NCBI GenBank assembly: GCA_964448105.1
Contig: CAYUVK010000003.1
Location: forward strand, 30,968-94,967
Source: CAVQBP01 sp964448105
Lineage (GTDB): Bacteria; Bacteroidota; Ignavibacteria; Ignavibacteriales; Ignavibacteriaceae
Direction: 5' to 3'
Length of the DNA stretch: 64,000 bases
The stretch's first letter is position 1. Every line of letters starts with the position of its first letter. The position numbers and the translations under genes were made by a program. Below the pieces are notes generated by a model, which did not search any database, was not told the origin of the DNA, and was given only the letters and a program-made list of their open reading frames with translations. Positions 53,896 through 63,644 of the stretch are shown here, in pieces.

Positions 53896-55279
53896 CACCT
53901 CCGACCTTTTAGTAATAATTATTTTCTTTTTATCTGTTATCACAATAGGATTTATCTCGGGAAGAAAATTAGGAACAGAAGCAGATGATTATTTGTTATC
54001 CGGCAGAAGGGTAGGGCTGTTTCTTTTTATATTAACAAATGTCTCCACCTGGTATGGCGGAATTTTAGGAGTAGGAGAGTTTACTTATCGTTATGGGATA
54101 GTAAGCTGGTTTACACAGGGGTTACCTTATTATATCTTTGCTTTTCTATTTGCTCTCTTCCTAGCAAAAAAAATTAGAGGTGCCTCTTTATTCACTATCC
54201 CGGATAAGCTAACTGAAGTTTACGGAAAAAAAGCAGGTTTAATTTCAGCAATATTTGTTTTTATCCTTGTATCTCCGGCTCCTTATTTATTGATGACTGC
54301 AAACTTGATCTCGCTTATTTTTAAGACAGGGATATTGATCAGTTTAATTTTAGGTTTAATCCTTTCAATAATATACTTACTTCAAGGAGGATTTAAAGCA
54401 AATGTTTTTACCGATTCATTCCAGTTTTTTGTAATGTTTGGCGGTTTCATTCTTATATTAATTTTTGCATTTTCAAAATACGGCGGGATGGAATTCCTTT
54501 CTTCCAATTTGCCGGCATCTCATCTTAAAATAACAGGTGGAGCATCACCCACATTTATTATTGTCTGGTTTTTAATTGCATTATGGACCTTTGCCGATCC
54601 CGGCTTTCATCAAAGGTGTTATGCTGCAAAATCCGGGAATGTAGCAGTAAAAGGGATTCTTATTTCAATTATTTTCTGGGCTTTTTTTGATTTTTTAACT
54701 ACAAGCACAGGATTATATTCAAGAGCTGTCTTGCCGAATATAACCCAACCAGTTCAATCATATCCTCTGCTAGCAGAAAAAGTTTTGGGACCCGGATTAA
54801 AGGGAATATTTTATGCCGCTTTATTTGCTACAATAATGTCGACTTTAAATAGCTTTTTGTTTTTAAGCGGAACTACTATTGGAAGAGATTTTATTTTCCG
54901 ATTCAGCCGGAATGGAAAAGAAAGAAAATTAAAAACCTACACTATTTATGGTTTAATTATATCGGGGATTTTATCAATTGCTATTGCTTACTTTATTCCA
55001 TCGGTTATTGAAATCTGGTATACCATTGGTTCATTTTGTATCCCGGGAATAATATTACCTGTTATTAGCTCTTATTATCCAAAACTAAGGATTCCAAATA
55101 AAATTATAATTTTGGAAATGATCTTTGCATCAATTGGAAGTATTCTATGGTTCTTTATAAGAGAAAATTTAATGTTAGGTAGTTTATTAAATGAGATTGA
55201 ACCTATGCTGGTTGGTTTAACCGTTGCGGTTGTTTTTCATTTCTATGGGATTATTGCCCGGCATTCTTTTTCCTTTTAA
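53882..55279 (+). CDS. Sodium:solute symporter, probable inner-membrane thiamine transporter
   Basis: 465 residues, about 12 transmembrane helices. SSS-family features: GRKLGTEADDYLLSGRRVGL, NVSTWYGGILGVGEFTYRYG, GGFKANVFTDSFQFFVMFGG and a TMSTLNSFLFLSGTTIGRDF segment. Overlap with the thiamine pyrophosphokinase gene and co-location with the riboswitch suggest thiamine or precursor transport, in the place where Bacteroidota loci often have pnuT. Substrate is inferred from context only. Converges with and overlaps the terC-like gene end by 29 nt. Confidence 0.85.
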   Translation: MISFSTSDLLVIIIFFLSVITIGFISGRKLGTEADDYLLSGRRVGLFLFILTNVSTWYGGILGVGEFTYRYGIVSWFTQGLPYYIFAFLFALFLAKKIRGASLFTIPDKLTEVYGKKAGLISAIFVFILVSPAPYLLMTANLISLIFKTGILISLILGLILSIIYLLQGGFKANVFTDSFQFFVMFGGFILILIFAFSKYGGMEFLSSNLPASHLKITGGASPTFIIVWFLIALWTFADPGFHQRCYAAKSGNVAVKGILISIIFWAFFDFLTTSTGLYSRAVLPNITQPVQSYPLLAEKVLGPGLKGIFYAALFATIMSTLNSFLFLSGTTIGRDFIFRFSRNGKERKLKTYTIYGLIISGILSIAIAYFIPSVIEIWYTIGSFCIPGIILPVISSYYPKLRIPNKIIILEMIFASIGSILWFFIRENLMLGSLLNEIEPMLVGLTVAVVFHFYGIIARHSFSF

Positions 55280-56180
55280 TTAAAGATAATAAAATTGAAC
55301 CTAACAATAAGAATCCTATAATGCCGAGAGAAGTCCCTGTGGGGATATGGAATATTTCGCTGGTGAACATTTTAACTCCGACATAAAATAAAATTAAAGC
55401 TACACTGTATTTTAAATACGCAAAAAGATCAACCAGTCCGGATAAAGTAAAATACAAAGCTCTTAAACCTAATATTGCAAAAATGTTGGAAGTAATAATT
55501 ACAAAAGTATCTCTAGTTATGGCTATAATAGCGGGGATTGAATCAACAGCAAAAATTATATCAGAAGATTCTATGAGCAGCAGAGTTAAAAAGATAGGAG
55601 TTGCATAAATAATTCCATTTTGTTTAATGAAGAATTTTTTTCCCTCATAATTTGGTAAAATATTAAAGTATCTTCTTATCAATCTTATTACCGGATGTTT
55701 TTCTAGATTTATTTCTTCATCTTTACCGAATGCCATTTTATAAGCACCATAAAATAAAATTAATCCGAAAATATAAATGACAAAATGGAAGAGGTTTATA
55801 AGACCAACACCTATAAGAATAAAAATGATTCTAAAAACGATAGCACTTAATATCCCCCATTTTAGAATATGAGGTTGGTTTTGCTGGGATATCCCCATCA
55901 CTTTGAAAATCATTAAAAAAACAAAAAGATTATCAACTGATAAGGAATATTCTATTAAATATCCGGTTAAAAATTCTAATCCCTTATGGTGTCCTTTTTC
56001 CAGGAAGAAATAAATACCTGCACAAAAAAGAAGAGCGATGGTTATCCAAACACCGCTCCAAATTATACTTCGTTTTAAACCAATTTTTCCGGTTCTATGT
56101 TCTGTAGCATATAAATCGATTACTATAATTAGTAGTGCAATAACTGCAAATATGATCCAAAATGTGAATTCATTATACAA
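55251..56180 (-). CDS. TerC/Alx-family membrane protein
   Basis: About 309 residues from TTG 56180; the frame is open to GTG 56237, which would overlap the upstream gene and add 19 residues unlike the family. Many transmembrane helices: FWIIFAVIALLIIVIDLYAT, LEFLTGYLIEYSLSVDNLFV with conserved Asp, and LLLIESSDIIFAVDSIPAII, the TerC signature with acidic residues. Members export or handle manganese/tellurite-related ions. Start remains uncertain. Confidence 0.88.
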   Translation of the reverse strand: MYNEFTFWIIFAVIALLIIVIDLYATEHRTGKIGLKRSIIWSGVWITIALLFCAGIYFFLEKGHHKGLEFLTGYLIEYSLSVDNLFVFLMIFKVMGISQQNQPHILKWGILSAIVFRIIFILIGVGLINLFHFVIYIFGLILFYGAYKMAFGKDEEINLEKHPVIRLIRRYFNILPNYEGKKFFIKQNGIIYATPIFLTLLLIESSDIIFAVDSIPAIIAITRDTFVIITSNIFAILGLRALYFTLSGLVDLFAYLKYSVALILFYVGVKMFTSEIFHIPTGTSLGIIGFLLLGSILLSLIKRKKNAGQ

Positions 56181-56197
56181 AATTAGTCCAGCATTTT

Positions 56198-56743
56198 TTA
56201 AGGAAGTAAAATACCCGCTGCAATTACAGTAGTCCACAAACCGTTTTTATCACCTTCTGCAGATTGTGTTATATTAAACGAGCGAACAATTTTGCCCGAC
56301 ATTTTATAAATGTTTTCTCTTTCGCTCCAGTCCGTATCGGGATTAAAATCTACACCAAGGGTTGTAGCAAGCATTGTTGCAGCCAAATCTTCGGCATACT
56401 CACCGGCAACTTTTTCGGTTTGTCCAAAAGGATGATGTTCCGAAAGATAACCATATTGTGAGCTATCAGCCGGGAGAGCAACCCCTATTGAAGCTGCTAT
56501 TAAACGGTTCGGTTCATTTGTAGAATTGCGGGCAAGAACCGTAAAGGTAATTTGTCCTGCAAGTAATTCTTTAAGACCTTCTTCTTTGGTAATCCTTTTG
56601 CAGTTAGCAGGAAAAATACTGCTGACGGAAACCAAATTACAGATTTCTATGCCTGCATTTCTTAATGCAAGTTCGAAAGAACTTAAATATTCTTTATGTC
56701 TGCCTACCCCTTTGGTAAAAAATATTCTTGAAGGAACATACAA
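56198..56743 (-). CDS. Pyruvoyl-dependent arginine decarboxylase
   Basis: 181 residues. The self-cleavage site is NLVSVSSIFPANCKR, where Ser41-Ser42 would be processed and the second Ser become the pyruvoyl group. Later VAGEYAEDLAATMLATTLG and the C-terminal GLWTTVIAAGILL also fit the family. Converts arginine to agmatine for polyamine synthesis. TTG start supported by AGGAG on the minus strand. No other polyamine genes are nearby. Confidence 0.92.
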   Translation of the reverse strand: MYVPSRIFFTKGVGRHKEYLSSFELALRNAGIEICNLVSVSSIFPANCKRITKEEGLKELLAGQITFTVLARNSTNEPNRLIAASIGVALPADSSQYGYLSEHHPFGQTEKVAGEYAEDLAATMLATTLGVDFNPDTDWSERENIYKMSGKIVRSFNITQSAEGDKNGLWTTVIAAGILLP

Positions 56744-56767
56744 ATTTTCATCTCCTTTCTTATTTTT

Positions 56768-57994
56768 CTAATTTAATAATTTAATGAATTTCCTTTTTCC
56801 TACTTTAAGTATTTGACTGCCGGTTATTTTTATATCAGTAGAAATATTGGTTATTTTTTCACCGTCAATTGAAACTCCTCCCTGTGAAACGAGTCTTCTT
56901 GCTTCACCTTTTGAACCGGCAAAGTTTACTTTAGTAATTAGATCTAAAATATTAATCTCTGTTGTATTATTTTCAAATTTAAATACAGGTATATCATCAG
57001 GTATTTCTTTTTTAATAAAGATCTTATCGAATTCTTTTTCTGCTTCCTCCGCAGAATTTTTATCATGATACATTTCTACAAGTTTTTTAGCTAATTGTCT
57101 TTTTAGGTCCCGGGGATTTACAGAAGAATCTTCAAGCTGAATTTTTATTTTTTTTAGTTCATTATTTGGAATGTCTGTTGCGAGTTCAAAATAATTATAA
57201 ATTAAATTATCGGGAATTGATAGAGTTTTACCAAAAATATTTTGCGGGCTTTCGGATATTCCAATATAATTATTATAAGACTTGCTCATTTTTTCAATAC
57301 CGTCGGTGCCTGCAATTAATGGTGTTGTAATAATAACCTGTGGTTCTAATCCATACTCTCTTTGAATATCTCTTCCAACGAGTAAATTAAATTTCTGATC
57401 GGTTCCGCCCAGTTCGACATCACTTCTAATCGCAACAGAGTCCATAGCTTGTGCAAGCGGGTATAAAAATTCATGTATGCTTATTGGTTCACCTGCTTTG
57501 AACCTTTTGGTAAAATCATCTCTTTCAATCATTCTTGCGACAGTGTATTTTGAAGATAATTTAATTACATCTTCAAAAGTCATCTTGCCTAACCATTCGG
57601 AATTATATACTATTTTAGTTTTTTCTTTATTTAAAATTTTCGATGCTTGCTCAAGGTATGATTGTCCGTTCTCCCTTGTTTCTTTTAGTGAGAGGGCAGG
57701 ACGTGTGACATTTCTCCCGGATGGATCGCCAATCATCCCGGTAAAATCACCAATTATTAAAATTGCCTGGTGTCCTAATGACTGAAATTGTGCAAGTTTT
57801 CTTAATACAACAGAATGTCCAATATGTAAATCCGGTCTGCTGGGATCGCAGCCAAGCTTTACGTTTAAAGGTTTTCTTTCAGAGATTGATCTCTCTAATT
57901 TTTTTACCAGATCTTCTTCGGGTATTATTTCAAAGGTTCCCCTTTTGATTAAATCAATTTGTTCGTTAATTGGTGGAAATTTCAATTTAGGCAT
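56768..57994 (-). CDS. tyrS: Tyrosyl-tRNA synthetase
   Basis: 408 residues from ATG 57994 (TTG 58000 is an alternative two codons earlier). Class I motifs: DLHIGHSVVLRKLAQFQ and IEKMSKSYNNYIG, with GGTDQKFNLLVGRD in between and ILIIGDFTGMIGDPSGR. The C-terminal S4 RNA-binding domain (FAGSKGEARRLVSQGGVSID) completes it. Charges tRNA-Tyr. Confidence 0.96.
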   Translation of the reverse strand: MPKLKFPPINEQIDLIKRGTFEIIPEEDLVKKLERSISERKPLNVKLGCDPSRPDLHIGHSVVLRKLAQFQSLGHQAILIIGDFTGMIGDPSGRNVTRPALSLKETRENGQSYLEQASKILNKEKTKIVYNSEWLGKMTFEDVIKLSSKYTVARMIERDDFTKRFKAGEPISIHEFLYPLAQAMDSVAIRSDVELGGTDQKFNLLVGRDIQREYGLEPQVIITTPLIAGTDGIEKMSKSYNNYIGISESPQNIFGKTLSIPDNLIYNYFELATDIPNNELKKIKIQLEDSSVNPRDLKRQLAKKLVEMYHDKNSAEEAEKEFDKIFIKKEIPDDIPVFKFENNTTEINILDLITKVNFAGSKGEARRLVSQGGVSIDGEKITNISTDIKITGSQILKVGKRKFIKLLN

Positions 57995-58056
57995 CAGCAA
58001 TAAAAACCATAATATTTGTTTTTTGAATAACTAAAAATAGTGTATTTATTTTTTAT

Positions 58057-58515
58057 TTAAAATTTTACTCTCCGCTCCTGTTCTCTCTGGAGATCTCTTT
58101 TAGCAATCGATTCTCTTTTATCATAGACTTTTTTCCCTTTAGCTAGTGCAAGCTCAACCTTAACTTTTCCATTTTTAAAGTAAAGCCTGAGGGGGATTAA
58201 AGTAAGGCCTTTCTCTTTAACTTTTCCGATTAACCTTCTAATCTCACTTTTATTCAGAAGAAGCTTTCTATCCCTCGTAGGAATATGATTGTTAATATTA
58301 CCCTGCGTATATTCACTAATATGCGCTCCGATTAACCATACTTCACCATTCATTAAAGATGCATAACTATCAACAAGATTTGCTTTGCCCTGTCTTAAAG
58401 ATTTTACTTCGGTACCCTGTAAAACGATCCCGGCTTCAAAAATCTGTAAAATAGAATATTCATGCCTGGCTTTACGGTTTACAGTAATATTTTTATAATC
58501 ATCTTCTTTAGCCAT
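58057..58515 (-). CDS. smpB: SsrA-binding protein SmpB
   Basis: 152 residues. NRKARHEYSILQIFEAGIVL, QGTEVKSLRQGKANLVDSY, ISEYTQGNINNHIPTRDRKL and the basic tail GKKVYDKRESIAKRDLQREQ are diagnostic. It delivers tmRNA to stalled ribosomes. No ssrA gene was found in the adjacent 413-nt gap. Confidence 0.96.
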   Translation of the reverse strand: MAKEDDYKNITVNRKARHEYSILQIFEAGIVLQGTEVKSLRQGKANLVDSYASLMNGEVWLIGAHISEYTQGNINNHIPTRDRKLLLNKSEIRRLIGKVKEKGLTLIPLRLYFKNGKVKVELALAKGKKVYDKRESIAKRDLQREQERRVKF

Positions 58516-58928
58516 ATATTAAAATGTTGCCGGCTTGGTTATAATAAAAAGTTAAATATAAAACCGATTATTCTTATTGAAATATAATTAAATTAATAAA
58601 AATAATAGGCATCGAAAATATTTTTATTATTAACTAAAAGCAAGTTTGACCGAATGCAGCATTTTTTAGTAATTACAACTGTAGTTGAATTTTGAAAAGT
58701 ATTCTCCGATATGAATGGATGTGAACTGCTTATCCGAAACATCAAGCATTATAGAAATACGTATAATCTCATTATTAATTAGTTTACCAGCTTTAAGCTT
58801 AATTGAAAAAGAAATGAAGGATCAAAGACCTATATAATCACTTGGCTAAGAAGTGGTGGAATCCAACTGGAACTCCCCTTTAGTAAAAGGGAGGAAGGAC
58901 TCAAATATTATGACAAAACATGTTATTG
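58516..58928. other. 413-nt gap with a CTCCC/GGGAG hairpin, no gene seen
   Basis: Upstream of smpB and downstream of the decayed kinase. CTCCC (58873-58877) pairs with GGGAG (58889-58893), with adjoining CTTT/AAAA pairing, and a smaller CACTT/AAGTG hairpin lies at about 58839-58855. The cluster with GTGGTGGAATCC looks like an intergenic repeat unit. No tRNA, tmRNA or ORF could be supported here. Confidence 0.4.
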
Positions 58929-59776
58929 TTAAACATCCATGGGTATAATTACCTGGAATTCGGTTTTACCGTTATTTGTGATTTCTAATTCACTATTAAG
59001 TTGTTCCACCAGGGAGATAACCAATTCAAGCCCTAAAGATTTTAATTTATTTATATTAAAGTCTTCGGGTAAACCAATTCCATTATCAGATACTTTCAGC
59101 ACTAATTTTTTCCCGTTACCGTTAAGTTTTAATGATACAGAGATTTCTCCATTATCTTTTCCTTCAAAAGCGTATTTAAATGAATTGGAAATTAATTCAT
59201 TTATATTTAACCCGAGATTGATAGATGTTCCCAGGTCTAATGATATATTTTCAAACTCCAAATTGAAATTTATATTGGTTGGTCCAGTGCTGTATGTACT
59301 GGATAAATTATCACAGGTAATGCAGTAATTGAAAAATCACCAACCTGGTGGCAATCATGTTTCCTGCAGTTTCTTAAAAAATCTGTGAACCGTTTTGTTT
59401 CTTTTAAAATTAAAAAATTATAGAAGGGCATTTTTATAAGAGAGCTTTTTTCAATTCCAAATATTCTAGAAGCTGTTAAATTGGCTTCAATTATTAATCC
59501 ATTATCGTCCAGCGTTAAATATCCACTCGGTGAAAAATCATAAATTCTAGTATATTTCTCTTTTGAATTTTTCAGATGGTTTTCTAGTTGTCGGATTTCT
59601 TGTTTCTGAACATCAATTTGAATTTGTTTTAATTTTAAATCATTAAATAACTCTTCTTCCTTTGAAGAAGTTAAAAAATATCTCCCGCGTTCTTTACCGG
59701 ATAAATTCGTATTTTTAGGCGAATTATTACCCGTTATATCTTTTGGGGTATTACCTTTGTTTTTTTCATTTACCAT
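58929..59776 (-). pseudogene. Decayed PAS histidine kinase with internal deletion and frameshift
   Basis: Two frames of one former gene. The 5' part (59270-59776) encodes a coiled region and a PAS domain (YTRIYDFSPSGYLTLDDNGL), then stops. The 3' part continues in another frame, readable upstream of its TTG as CDNLSSTYSTGPTNIN, into a HATPase domain (LGLNINELISNSFKYAFEG, SDNGIGLPEDF). The HisKA_2 phospho-acceptor region that should lie between is missing, so a deletion plus frameshift near 59300 is the simplest reading. Homologous in domain type to the intact kinase at 60890. Confidence 0.7.
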
Positions 59777-59995
59777 TCAAATAAAAGACTTATTAGCTAT
59801 TTATTAAAACTTACAAGAGAAGTGAAAAGATTATTAAATTCAACATACATTAATATTCTAAAAAAATAAACCATTTATATTGATGTAATGCCATAAATAT
59901 GATTAATTACACAGAGTACATTTAAGTTGAATTGAATTTTTATGATTATTAAATTTAGAGTAAATTAAATAACTATAAATATCAGGTTATTTTTA

Positions 59996-60805
59996 ATGGG
60001 TAAAATAATTGCTGTTGCCGTTCCAAAAGGTGGTGTAGGAAAAACAGCTACGGCAGTTAATCTGGCTGCAAGCTTTGCAGTGGCAGAAAAAAAAACTTTA
60101 CTAATTGATTTTGATCCTTCCGGTGCCTGCTCAACTTACTTAGGTTTTGATCCCGATAATTTTAAAGGAGATATTTTTGATGTACTAAGCTTTACGACTC
60201 ATATTTCAAAAGTAATACATCAAACAGAATTAAATAATCTCGATATAGTGCCTGCAGACTTTTCTAATCTTGAACGGGAGGAGAGGCTGAACCGGTTAAC
60301 AAGCAATACAAATATATTTAGAAATATTCTAACCTCAATCGAACTTATGGTTTATGATTACATCATTATCGATTGTCCGCCTTATTTAAAAGGTATAACA
60401 ACCATTGCTCTTGCAGCGTCAAATTCGTTATTGATTCCGATCAAAGCCGGACAATTTTCAATTTCTGCATTAAAAAAAATTTTTAAATATATTGAATTTA
60501 TTAAAAGCAGTTTTAATCCTAAACTGGAAGTTGAGGGAATATTACTGACTATGTATGAATCAAATACAAAAGCCTGGACACTAACAAAAGAAAAGTTGAA
60601 TGAAAATTATGGAAGTTATATACTTAAAACAGTTATTCCCAAGAACATAGCTATTACCGAGTCTGAATTTTTTAGCAAACCTGCAGTTCTATTTAATGTA
60701 AAAGCAAAAGGTTCAATAGCATACCTGCAATTAGCAAATGAGATTATTCAAAAAAATTCACCGGATGGTGAGATAAAAAAATCAATATCTACAAATTCAT
60801 TTTAG
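59996..60805 (+). CDS. Orphan ParA/Soj-family ATPase
   Basis: 269 residues. Deviant Walker A VPKGGVGKTATAVNLAASFA (about residues 9-28), DFDPSGACSTYLGF and IIIDCPPYLKGITTIALAAS. No parB or centromere-like repeats nearby, so chromosome or plasmid partition is not indicated; positioning of a protein complex is possible. It stands alone on the plus strand among minus-strand kinase genes, with 219 nt upstream without other features. Confidence 0.88.
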   Translation: MGKIIAVAVPKGGVGKTATAVNLAASFAVAEKKTLLIDFDPSGACSTYLGFDPDNFKGDIFDVLSFTTHISKVIHQTELNNLDIVPADFSNLEREERLNRLTSNTNIFRNILTSIELMVYDYIIIDCPPYLKGITTIALAASNSLLIPIKAGQFSISALKKIFKYIEFIKSSFNPKLEVEGILLTMYESNTKAWTLTKEKLNENYGSYILKTVIPKNIAITESEFFSKPAVLFNVKAKGSIAYLQLANEIIQKNSPDGEIKKSISTNSF

Positions 60806-60889
60806 CAGATTACTTTTAATAATTGTCAATCTTGAACAAATATTTTTGATAAAAATGAAGGTATGAACTTAAATTTTGGTAATAAGAAA

Positions 60890-62344
60890 TTAAATTGAAT
60901 ACTCATTTTGAATACGTTTATAATCTAAAACATAATTAAATTGAATTAATATTCCGGATCCGTTGTTGTTATTAACATTCAAAGTCCCCTCAAGCTGATC
61001 TACTAAAGTTTTTACCAATTGTAAACTTAGAGATTCGGAATTTATAAAGTCTGCGTTGTTTTTAATTCCACTCCAGTTATCCGAAATAGTTAGATTTATT
61101 TTTCCATCATTGTCCTTTAATTCGATCCTTATTATGTTTTTGGAACTTTCTGTTGCTTGGAAAGCGCGTTTTATAGAATTGGATACTAACTCATTAATTA
61201 TAATACCAAGGTTAATTGAAATATCCATATCGAAGTAAATATCGTCAAATTCCTGAATAAACTTGAATTTATTCGAATTAAGATTGTATGTTAAGAATAA
61301 GTTATTAATTAAATCTTTAATATAATTTGTAAAATTTATTTGTGTTAATTCTTTTGATTTATAAAGATTCTCGTGTATTAAAGCCAATGCCTTTATACGA
61401 TTTCTACTTTCATTGAATACTTCCTGGATTTTCTCATCATTTAAATAACCTGCTTGAAGACTTAGCAGGCTTGAAACTATCTGCATATTGTTTTTTACCC
61501 GGTGATGAATTTCTTTTAATAATACTTCTTTCTCTTTAAGCGAAGCTTTAATTAATTCTTCTTTCTGTTTTTGTTCTGCAATATCATGAACAACCTCAAC
61601 CCAGCCTGTAATATTACCACCACAGCCTTTCATTGCCGAGGACAATACTTGTACATCGAAAAGCTCTCCGTTTTTCTTTTGAAACTTTGTTTCATATTGA
61701 ATTGTAGCTTTATTCTTTTGCGAAGATGAATATATATTCTCCAACATTTTTTCCTTGTTTTCTTTAGTCCAATAAATAAACGGTGGTTTCTTTCCAATCA
61801 AATCTTCTTTTGACCATCCCACCATTTTACAAAAGGCTGTATTAACATAAGTTTGTGTAAAACCGGTATCATAAATTGTAACACCTGCAAGCATTGAGTC
61901 TTCAATTGTTTTTCTAAAAATGAATTCTGCTTTTAATGCTTCTTCAGCCTCAAATCTTGCTTTCTCAAATTCTTTATTCTTAAGAGCATTTATGATTGCA
62001 TTCGGTAATCTTTTAAGACTGTCCTTAATTATATAATCAACAGCGCCAAGTTTCATGCTTTCAACAGCTACTTGTTCTGTCTGGGTTCCGGTAACTAAAA
62101 TTAAAGGGATATCACAATTCTTTTCTTTTAAAAACTTTAAAGCGTCTAATGCATTCCATCCGGGTAATTTATAATCTGCCAAAATGATATGAGGAATATA
62201 ATCTTCAAGTATTTCTTTAAATTCATTTTTTTTATCCGCCCTTTTAATTTCAAACTCCAGGCCTGCATCACGGAGTTCCAGTTCAACTAATTCTGCATCA
62301 AAAGCATAATCTTCAAGGAGTATAATTTTTATCGGAGATTTCAT
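60890..62344 (-). CDS. REC-PAS-HisKA_2 sensor kinase
   Basis: 484 residues. N-terminal REC domain (IILLEDYAFDAELVELELRD, Asp in HIILADYKLPGWNAL), PAS domain (VTIYDTGFTQTYVNTAFCKM), then a HisKA_2 domain with the phospho-acceptor His in EIHHRVKNNMQIVSSLLSLQ, and HATPase (NLGIIINELVSNSIKRAF). The G1 box reads DNWSGI, with Trp424 where DNGxG has the first Gly. No membrane segments; cytoplasmic. Possibly still active, since other motifs are intact. Confidence 0.9.
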   Translation of the reverse strand: MKSPIKIILLEDYAFDAELVELELRDAGLEFEIKRADKKNEFKEILEDYIPHIILADYKLPGWNALDALKFLKEKNCDIPLILVTGTQTEQVAVESMKLGAVDYIIKDSLKRLPNAIINALKNKEFEKARFEAEEALKAEFIFRKTIEDSMLAGVTIYDTGFTQTYVNTAFCKMVGWSKEDLIGKKPPFIYWTKENKEKMLENIYSSSQKNKATIQYETKFQKKNGELFDVQVLSSAMKGCGGNITGWVEVVHDIAEQKQKEELIKASLKEKEVLLKEIHHRVKNNMQIVSSLLSLQAGYLNDEKIQEVFNESRNRIKALALIHENLYKSKELTQINFTNYIKDLINNLFLTYNLNSNKFKFIQEFDDIYFDMDISINLGIIINELVSNSIKRAFQATESSKNIIRIELKDNDGKINLTISDNWSGIKNNADFINSESLSLQLVKTLVDQLEGTLNVNNNNGSGILIQFNYVLDYKRIQNEYSI

Positions 62345-62417
62345 ATTACTTTATAACTTATATGAAGAAATAAATTGTTCGTCGTTGATTCCATTGTGGT
62401 AAAAACTAAATTAATTT

Positions 62418-63644
62418 TCAGTAATTATTAGCTGGTAAAGAGACATAAAAGGTTGTCCCATCATTTCTATTACTTTCAGCCCATATTTTTCCGCCATGCA
62501 TATTTATTATCTTTTTAGTAATTGCTAATCCTACACCTGTTCCTTCGTATTGTTCAGAATTATGCAACCTTTCAAAGACTTTAAATAATTTGTTAATATA
62601 CTTCATTTCAAAACCTACTCCATTGTCTCTTATAAAGAATATTACTTCGTTTTTTATAAAATAACTCCCGATAATGATTTCGGGATTAGTTCTATGTTTA
62701 GAAAATTTTATTGCATTTGAAATTAAGTTTGAAAATACTAATCTAATAAGCTCGATATCTCCTTGAGCAGGAAATAAAGTTTTCTTTTGAATAAAATTCA
62801 GATCGTTCGCTATAAATTTTTGCTGTTCATCTATAATATCATCAATAATCATATCGATATTTAAGAATGTCTTATTTAATCCCTTGTATCCCAATAATGA
62901 AAAAGATAAAAGATTATTTATTAAATCGCCCATCTGGCATGTACTGCAGTATATGGAATTCAAATATTTTATCCCTGTTTCATCTAGTATTTCACCATAA
63001 TATTTTAATAATTCGGTCGAATACCGGCTAATACAACGAAGCGGTGCCCGAAGATCATGCGAAACAGAATAATAAAAAGATTCTAATTCAGATATGCGTT
63101 TTTCAGTTCTTTCCTGTAATGTATTTAGTTTCTCTCTCTCAGAAATAATTGAAGGTGTGATATCCGTTGCGGAACAACCAATACCAATTATGTTTCCCTT
63201 TTTATTATGCAGGGGTACAATATTATAATCAAATATTTTTGAAAAATGATGATACTTTATTTCTATTAAACTTTTATGTCTTTCACCTGATTTTATTACC
63301 TTATACTTTAGATTTGTTAAGTAATCTGCGTCTTGCTTAGAATGAATGTCATAATCTGTTTTGCCGATTATAAGGCTTGCTGAGGTATATACACCAGGAT
63401 TATAAATCCAGGTAAACCGTAAATTATTATCCTGGTGAAAAATAGAAATATTAGAATTTCTTAAAGCTAACTGAAAATAAGCTTTATTTTCTATAAAACT
63501 ATTTTCTAATTCCTCATTCCCTTTAGTAATAGAAGAAAAAATTTTATCAATTTTTTCAAACCATGTTGCACTTTTTTCTTTAGGCAGCTTGGATTTCGGG
63601 ATTACTCTTTGTACAGATTTTCCAGATTTATTTTCCCTTTCCAA
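62418..63644 (-). CDS. PAS-domain sensor histidine kinase
   Basis: 408 residues, cytoplasmic. A PAS domain (SNISIFHQDNNLRFTWIYNP with YHHFSKIFDYNIVPLHNKKG), a coiled linker, HisKA with phospho-His in YYSVSHDLRAPLRCISRYST, and a complete HATPase: N-box RLVFSNLISNAIKFSKH, G1 IRDNGVGFEMKY, F-box KVFERLHN and G2 GTGVGLAITKKIINMHGGKI. The type resembles phytochrome-like kinases. Cognate regulator not identified; none adjacent in the window. Confidence 0.93.
   Translation of the reverse strand: MERENKSGKSVQRVIPKSKLPKEKSATWFEKIDKIFSSITKGNEELENSFIENKAYFQLALRNSNISIFHQDNNLRFTWIYNPGVYTSASLIIGKTDYDIHSKQDADYLTNLKYKVIKSGERHKSLIEIKYHHFSKIFDYNIVPLHNKKGNIIGIGCSATDITPSIISEREKLNTLQERTEKRISELESFYYSVSHDLRAPLRCISRYSTELLKYYGEILDETGIKYLNSIYCSTCQMGDLINNLLSFSLLGYKGLNKTFLNIDMIIDDIIDEQQKFIANDLNFIQKKTLFPAQGDIELIRLVFSNLISNAIKFSKHRTNPEIIIGSYFIKNEVIFFIRDNGVGFEMKYINKLFKVFERLHNSEQYEGTGVGLAITKKIINMHGGKIWAESNRNDGTTFYVSLPANNY

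Noticed and set aside
58516..58928. Possible tmRNA (ssrA) next to smpB
   Set aside because: No tRNA-like acceptor end or tag-peptide reading frame was recognised in the gap.
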